A stretch of DNA of 64,000 nt from Pardosa pseudoannulata (Eukaryota; Arthropoda; Arachnida; Araneae; Lycosidae), in contig CM063502.1 in NCBI GenBank assembly GCA_032207245.1, positions 118,127,929 to 118,191,928 on the forward strand, in the 5' to 3' direction. The number at the start of each line of letters is the position of its first letter. Within the stretch, counting starts at the first letter, position 1. Below, piece after piece: positions 57,057 to 64,000 of the stretch. The notes beneath the pieces are model-generated. The model searched no databases, was not told the DNA's origin, and worked only from the letters and a program-made list of their open reading frames with translations. The position numbers and the translations under genes were made by a program.

Positions 57057-59738
57057 TCACGTTTTTAATAAACATTTTATATAGAATCATTTAAGTTCGA
57101 CATAAATATATACACTTTTAAGCCAAAATATATGTAAATCAAATGAAAGAAATTAAATTTAACCTAACAAAATAACTTTTATAATATGTAAATTATATAA
57201 TAAATTTTATTTAGGTCACGTTTTTAATAAACATTTTATGTAAAATCATTTAAGTTCGACATAAATATATGCACGTTTAAGTCAAATGATATGTAAATCA
57301 AATGAAAGAAATTAAATTTAACCTATCAAGATAACTTTTATAATATGTAAATTATATAATAAATTTTATTTAGCTCACGTTTTTAATAAACATTTTATAT
57401 AAAATCATTTAAGTTCGACATAAATATATACACTTTTAAGTCAAATGATATGTAAATCAAATGAAAGAAATTAAATTTAACCTATCAATATAGCTTTTAT
57501 AATATGTAAATTATATAATAAATTTTATTTAGCTCATGTTTTTAATAAACATTTTATGTAAAATCATTTAAGTTCGACATAAATATATGCACTTTTAAGT
57601 CAAATGATATGTAAATCAAATGAAAGAAATTAAATTTAACCTATCAAGATAACTTTTATAATATGTAAATTATATAATAAATTTTATTTAGCTCACGTTT
57701 TTATTAAACATTTTATATAAAATCATTTAAGTTCGACATAAATATATACACTTTTAAGTCAAATGATATGTAAATCAAATGAAAGAAATTAAATTTAACC
57801 TATCAAGATAACTTTTATAATATGTAAATTATATAATAAATTTTATTTAGCTCATGTTTTTAATAAACATTTTATATAAAATCATTTAAGTTCGATATAA
57901 ATATATACACTTTTAAGTCAAATGATATGTAAATCAAATGAAAGAAATTAAATTTAACCTAACAAAATAACTTTTATAATATGTAAATTATATAATAAAT
58001 TTTATTTAGGTCACGTTTTTAATAAACATTTTATGTAAAATCATTTAAGTTCGACATAAATATATGCACGTTTAAGTCAAATGATATGTAAATCAAATGA
58101 AAGAAATTAAATTTAACCTATCAAGATAACTTTTATAATATGTAAATTATATAATAAATTTTATTTAGCTCACGTTTTTAATAAACATTTTATATAAAAT
58201 CATTTAAGTTCGACATAAATATATACACTTTTAAGTCAAATGATATGTAAATCAAATGAAAGAAATTAAATTTAACCTAACAAAATAACTTTTATATATG
58301 TAAATTATATAATAAATTTTATTTAGTCACATTTTAATAAACATTTTATGTAAAATCATTTAAGTTCGACATAAAATATATGCACGTTTAAGTCAAATGA
58401 TATGTAAATCAAATGAAAGAAATTAAATTTAACCTATCAAGATAACTTTTATAATATGTAAATTATATAATAAATTTTATTTAGCTCACGTTTTTATTAA
58501 ACATTTTATATAAAATCATTTAAGTTCGACATAAATATATACACTTTTAAGTCAAATGATATGTAAATCAAATGAAAGAAATTAAATTTAACCTATCAAG
58601 ATAATTTTATAATATGTAAATTATATAATAAAATTTTATTTAGCTCACGTTTTAATAAACATTTTATACAAATCATTTAAGTTCGACATAAATAAATACA
58701 CTTTTAAGTCAAAATGATATGTGAATCAAATGAAGAATTAAATTTAATAAAAATAACTTTTATAATATGTAAATTATATAATAAATTTTTATTTATCACG
58801 TTTTTAATAAACATTTTATGTAAAATCATTTAAGTTCGACAAAAATATATGCACGTTTAAGTCAAATGATATGTAATCAAATGAAAGAAATTAAATTTAA
58901 CCTATCAATATAGCTTTTATAATATGTAAATTATATAATAAATTTTATTTAGCTCATGTTTTTAATAAACATTTTATATAAAATCATTTAAGTTCGATAT
59001 AAATATATACACTTTTAAGTCAAATGATATGTAAATCAAATGAAAGAAATTAAATTTAACCTATCAAGATAGCTTTTATAATATGTAAATTATGTAATAA
59101 ATTTTATTTAGCTCATGTTTTAATAAACATTTTATATAAAATCATTTAAGTTCGACATAAATATATACACTTTTAAGTCAAATGATATGTAAATCAAATG
59201 AAAGAAATTAAATTTAACCTATCAAGACAACTTTTGTAATATGTAAATTACATAATAAATTTTTATTTAGCTCATGTTTTAATAAACATTTTATATAAAA
59301 TCATTTAAGTTCGATATAAATATATACACTTTTAAGTCAAATGATATGTAAATCAAATGAAAGAAATTAAATTTAACCTATCAAGATAGCTTTTATAATA
59401 TGTAAATTATGTAATAAATTTTATTTAGCTCATGTTTTAATAAACATTTTATATAAAATCATTTAAGTTCGACATAAAGATACACTTTTAAGTCAAATGA
59501 TATTGAATCAAATGAAAGAAATTAAATTTAACCTAACAAAATAACTTTTATATGTAATTATGTAATAAATTTTATTTAGCTCATGTTTTAATAAACATTT
59601 TATATAAAATCATTTAAGTTCGACATAAATATATACACTTTTAAGTCAAATGATATGTAAATCAAATGAAAGAAATTAAATTTAACCTATCAAGACAACT
59701 TTTGTAATATGTAAATTACATAATAAACTTTATTTAAA
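57057..59738. repeat. 159-bp satellite array, 17 monomers
   Basis: Monomers begin at TCACG/TCATG at 57057, 57216, 57375, 57534, 57693, 57852, 58011, 58170, 58327, 58486, 58645, 58796, 58954, 59113, 59272, 59430 and 59581. The period is 159, with a few 151-158 units that carry deletions. Each has ATAAACATTTTAT, ATCATTTAAGTTCGA, GTCAAATGATATGTAAATC and AAGAAATTAAATTTAACC. A variant with GTCACG, TGTAAAATC and GCACGTTTAAG recurs at 57216, 58011, 58327 and 58796. The array ends abruptly at both sides in unique DNA. Confidence 0.97.
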
Positions 59739-59739
59739 A

Positions 59740-60250
59740 GTTAAACTATCTTGCTTGTTCAATAAACCTCAAATATATTAATACGAGAAATATATTGTAT
59801 TTTGAGCCAGGATTAAATGTTAAAATCCTTAATTGTTGAAGTTTTTAATTTTAAAAAGGTTTAAAATTTCAGACTCACAGAATAAATATAATTACTTTCA
59901 ATTTGATATAAAATTTAGTTTCTTTTTAGTATATTTTAAAAGTTATCTTGTGAGTAAATAAATTTATTTTTTATATGATGTACAAATCTTATTTTTTTAA
60001 ATTATTACTTAAAACATCAGATCTGATTGGGGTTTTTTAAAGTAAGAGTCTTGATAAAAAAAACTCGTAAAAAGTATTATTTTAAAATTAGTAGAACTTT
60101 CTATTTTATGATATTTATATAATATTTCTTATAGTGTAGTGACAGTTTTTTCCCCCAACATTTTTTGACATTTTGAAATTTGTGGAAAATTTATATTTAT
60201 GTACAGAGTTTTGTTTATAGTTCCTTTGTCTTATATTTCTATGTTTTGCT
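59740..60250. other. AT-rich DNA, no gene seen
   Basis: No supported ORF or repeat. Confidence 0.5.
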
Positions 60251-60251
60251 T

Positions 60252-60268
60252 TGTCTAGTATATATAAA

Positions 60269-60310
<42 letters not shown>
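60252..60310. repeat. (TA)n microsatellite
   Basis: Interrupted TA run. Confidence 0.95.
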
Positions 60311-60311
<1 letters not shown>

Positions 60312-60484
60312 GCACATATATGTATAGATAATATGATACATAGATACCGGTTATGAACCGGATTAGTCATCTCACAATTCTTGCAATCTTGGAATTCCCT
60401 TCATTCACACGCACGCACATTGAAAAAATAAATAAAAATAATGAAAATAAGTCTTTAAGAGCATAAAATTACAGCTTTTATTTA

Positions 60485-60700
60485 TCAGATGATTTTCAGT
60501 GCTCTTACCTCAAAAAAAGGGCAACACAAGTAGGATTCTGTTGGCGGGACAGAAGGATTAGCCAATGAGAGGTGAGTATTATGGTCACGAGGGAACACCA
60601 GCAGAACGTTATAAAGGATTAAGTATTGTCTACTTGTCAAATTTAGCTTGGCGGCTTGGCACAAACTGGTCGATAGAAATAGAGAAGACATGGAACTTTT
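60485..60700. other. GC-richer island, promoter-like or exon-like
   Basis: Plus strand: CCAAT at 60562, TTATAAAG at 60609 and an ATG at 60690, a promoter-like order. Minus strand: an ATG at 60691 opens 60 codons ([20 protein letters not shown], later CCPFFE) to a GAG|GTAAGAG donor. The two readings exclude each other, and neither has a known family. Confidence 0.3.
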
Positions 60701-60716
60701 TGAAATGACAGAGATG

Positions 60717-60717
<1 letters not shown>

Positions 60718-60793
<76 letters not shown>

Positions 60794-60890
60794 GATGTAT
60801 CTATATATATATATGATATAAAATATATATGTATAATATATGTATATATATATAAATAATATATTTTATATATATATATATATATGTAAA

Positions 60891-60942
<52 letters not shown>
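60718..60942. repeat. (TA)n microsatellite
   Basis: Long, often interrupted TA run. Confidence 0.97.
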
Positions 60943-60945
<3 letters not shown>

Positions 60946-61904
60946 CATAATAATTTTTCTTCGAAAAGATTTCTTTGCTTTTTCTAGAGCTAAATTTTGC
61001 TTTTTATTTATTTATACATTTACAAATAAAACTTTGATAAGTTCCTTAAATAGTACTTTGGTATTCAAAAATAACTTTTTAAAAAAAAAGGATCAGTATA
61101 TTTGTATGCATGTGATTACAGGTGACTCATTACATTTTAATGCAAATTTGAGAAATTTTAAAGCAAATATTCAAAACTTAAGTTGCTAAGCTTACTAATG
61201 TAACGAAATGACTATTATAAATTGCATCGAGATAAAAACTTGAATATGGATTGCAAAAGAAAAATCTGCTTTTACAGCAATTGAAGTTTCACTAAAATCT
61301 CCCTATATATCGACTTATAATCTCATATTTAAACGTTTCAAGCGTAAAACTAAAGAAATTTTAGCAGCAAACTCCAGTACAATTTATATCTTAATGATAA
61401 TTATTAGATTTAACAACTTAGAGGAGTTTAAATATTTTTAAAAGGCTGATATATTATGTAATTCTTATGTGCATACTTCGGTAATGCAAAATATAAAAAA
61501 TATTTAAAAAGTGCTTTTACGTAATAAAAAAACTAAATTTCCTTCCATAAATATTAATTTAGTTGCAAATTAATATGATTAATATAAAATAGGTCTCTTT
61601 CAGCTGATAAATATTTTTTAAATATTAATTTGGAAACAACGTTTTTCTCCGAAGACACATTTTAATATATTTTAAAGTACATTTTGTTGAAAGACAATGT
61701 AAGATCTCTTTTACTAAAAATGTTCATGATTATTCTAAATACTGTATTTAACATTGTGAGCCTAATTTAATTTTATGAAATTCACAGAGGATCAATCTAA
61801 AAAAATGCACCTTTTGCAATCAAAATATGCATAATTTTCTGCTATCCAAAGTTACCCTAAGATTTTTTTTCATGCTTAAATTTTGTTTCACTGGATATAG
61901 AAAA

Positions 61905-62280
61905 ATTAATTAAACAATGTGTTAAAATTTCAAGCATGTGGTAGTAATAGCATTGACAAAAACTGTATCAAAGATTATAAAAAAGTAATTTTGAGAAAAC
62001 TCAAAATAGATACTTCAAACACTTATAATAAATTTAAAACTGCCCTGCCCAATATGGTATTTAGGAAAGCTTTTTTACCCTCTCTGCTTTATTAATTAAA
62101 CAATGTAATAAAATTTCAAGCATGTGGTAGTAAGAGCATTGACAAAAACTGTATCAAAAGATTATAAAAATGTAATTTTGAGAAAATTCAAAATAGACAC
62201 TTCAAACACTTACTTATAATAAATTTAAAACTTCCCTATCCAATATATTATTTAGGAAAGCTTTTTTACTCTCTTTGCTT
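61905..62280. repeat. 186-bp tandem duplication
   Basis: ATTAATTAAACAATGT starts at 61905 and 62091. Both copies carry TTTCAAGCATGTGGTAGTAA, GCATTGACAAAAACTGTATC and TTTAGGAAAGCTTTTTTAC. Confidence 0.9.
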
Positions 62281-62599
62281 TTTTAAGGCCTCCTCCGTAT
62301 TTTTAAAGAAATTTTGTTTTGTTTTGTGGCCTCTTTTGAGTGTTTATATCATTTATTTTTGCATACCAATACGATAAAGAAATGATTTGGATGAAACATT
62401 TTAAAGTACACTTGGCTGAGACACCCCATAAAATCTTACCCCTAAAATATTCATAGTCATTTTAATACTATATTAAACACTGAAAAACAAAATCAAAGTT
62501 TGCAAAAGTAGATTTTTTAAAAAATATTTTGACATCTCTCTCCCCTTAAAAAACTATCCCTCATAAAAAAAATAAATAAATAAAATTTTAAAAATATAG

Positions 62600-63760
62600 A
62601 AGAAGTTTAATTAGGTTTCCTACGTTAAGTTCCTTTTACATAATATTAGACATATTTACATATTATTTTATGAAGTAATTTGCTTGGTACTTTTATAACA
62701 TTGCACTACAGTAATTCCTTCTATAAAATCTGTGGAAATTCAATATCAAAAGTTGAAAATCATAGTGATTAAAATGTACACAACATTCTGATATTCAAAG
62801 TAAATTTTAAGAAAATTATATGATGCTTAAATAAATAATTTTTAATTTATTAGATGCCAAATAACTAGTAAAAGAAAAGGTGAAAAAAATTCAAGAATGG
62901 GGTAGTGATAAATTTAAAAAATAACTGGTTCATTTAAATGACGCTTTCAAATTTAAAATTTAAGAAATGCATGGTATAAAACTATATAAACTACCGTAAT
63001 TTCTGGAAGGTAGGTTTATTCATGCTTAAAAATTGAAATTTAATGTCTGCAGTGTATTTGTCAAGGCGGCGTATCAAGGGAATTTTATCTTTTTCCTGTT
63101 ACCAATCCAAAATTTTTACATGCTTCTGTTACACAATTTACTTGATTTGGGTGCTTTTTCTTTCTTTTTTCTTCATATTGTACCGTGTAGTATCAACCCA
63201 ACCTATTCGAAAATCACGTGGTTCGAAGAAAAATTACAGATGTCTAATCATAAAAGTTCTCTTCAAACTAGCAGCATAGCCTGCCCTGTTTTGGAAGACT
63301 ATTTAGAGAAATGGACAATAAGGTAATGATAAAAGCGATTACCAATGGGAACAGTTAAAATTTGCCATTAAGAAGAAGTAATTGTTAAAAAATGGGAATT
63401 AACTTTGTCGGATAGCCGATGATCAGTTAAACTTCCATTTTCTTTTAGTCAAATATCATGTATGCGACCTAAACGCCAGGATAGCTTATCTGACCTAAAT
63501 TACGGTATTTATTTTTAGAATTTGTGAAATATCCCTATTTTTTAAGATACTAATTGAAAACCGATTTTTAAAAATTAAAAATATTTTGATGTTTCTGTCC
63601 TTCTAAGAAAACTGCCTCTCACAAAAAGGATCGTAAAAGATAAATCTTTAATTACGTTTTCTTCGGTAAGTTTCTGTTACGTAATATCAGATATATTTAT
63701 ATAATGTGTTATGAAGTAATTTTTTGATACTTTTATAATGTTTCAATACAGGTATTTGTT
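62600..63760. repeat. Diverged direct duplication about 1 kb apart
   Basis: TTTAATTAGGTTTCCTACGT near 62606 resembles TTTAATTACGTTTTCTTCGG near 63646, continuing with TGTTAC/TTTTAC, ATATTAGA/ATATCAGA and TTATGAAGTAATTT. Suggests an old duplication. Confidence 0.5.
63191..63322 (+). CDS. Candidate internal exon, protein not recognised
   Basis: A strong pyrimidine tract (TTTCTTTCTTTTTTCTTCAT) and GTGTAG acceptor precede 132 bases ending at AAG|GTAATG. One frame is open throughout, with PTYSKITWFEEKLQMSNHK and IACPVLEDYLEKWTIR, entering with one base and leaving with two. This entry phase does not match the signal-peptide exon at 55834, so either exons are missing between them or this belongs to another gene. 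Family unknown. Confidence 0.45.
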
Positions 63761-64000
63761 TTTGTGACAAATTATGTTTACAAGTTTAATGTCAAATGTT
63801 TGTTATACATAATAAGTTATATATAATTTTATGTTTTCCTTCATTGATCTATCAATTTGCAAGGTTTTATTCTTCCTATTAATTCAGAACACTGTTTCTA
63901 AGAAATAACACCTACATAGATCGCAGACAGGAAATCTTCTGACATTTTTCACATCGAAATAAAAAAGAGAGTACAAAATGTAGTGTTTCACAAAGCCTTT

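Noticed and set aside
57057..59738. CRISPR-like array
   Set aside because: Repeats are contiguous 159-bp monomers without unique spacers, in eukaryotic sequence. This is a satellite.
55834..63322. Joining the signal-peptide exon directly to the exon at 63191
   Set aside because: In the exon's fully open frame the phases disagree. The phase-compatible frame stops within the exon. No evidence supports the junction, so no combined product is proposed.

Overview
The window looks like a piece of an AT-rich metazoan nuclear genome, most likely an arthropod and plausibly an arachnid. The reasons are spliceosomal GT/AG introns, an inosine triphosphatase (ITPA) gene end, long (TA)n microsatellites, and a mobile-element mix of Ty3/gypsy (including a CsRn1-like element), BEL/Pao, a jockey-type LINE, hAT-like and TTAA-targeting DNA elements, and tRNA-headed SINEs. 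The taxon is inferred from family resemblance, not from a marker gene.

Layout. 1-605: the last two exons of ITPA (+). 0.9-1.7 kb: a broken minus-strand coding relic. 4.9-7.8 kb: minus-strand exon candidates, including a divergent SmD3-like Sm protein. 8.0-13.0 kb: a young, apparently intact Ty3/gypsy element (minus strand) with an overlapping gag/pol, a classical -1 slippery heptamer, LTRs and a 4-bp target duplication. 13.4-15.9 kb: a hAT-like repeat copy, interrupted. 15.9-17.8 kb: a decayed BEL/Pao pol fragment. 17.85-23.4 kb: a decayed jockey-like LINE carrying a solo LTR in ORF1 and a TTAA-type MITE in the reverse transcriptase. 26.7-33.2 kb: a THAP-domain relic, isolated minus-strand exon candidates, and four GC-rich promoter-like segments that form two inverted pairs. 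34.5-37.7 kb: a SINE, a large inverted repeat, a GC-rich unidentified block and a second TTAA element. 38.5-46.5 kb: a second hAT-like copy split by a 7.2-kb decayed Ty3/gypsy element. 46.9-54.5 kb: a full SINE, tandem repeats (about 244 bp x 7, and a 729-bp duplication) and another hAT-like element. 55.8 kb: a first exon encoding a signal peptide, followed by about 232-bp repeats and a 17-copy 159-bp satellite. 60-64 kb: AT-rich DNA with small duplications and one good exon candidate.

There is no operon or obvious multi-gene system. The window is best read as intron and intergenic DNA built by layered transposon insertion. The most informative points are the nested insertions, where removing the inserted element explains the interrupted reading frame, the gag/pol frameshift cassette, the SmD3-like ORF, the inverted promoter-like blocks and the satellite inside a probable first intron. 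Several coding relics differ from an open frame by a single base, so either pseudogenization or consensus indel errors in the assembly could be responsible.
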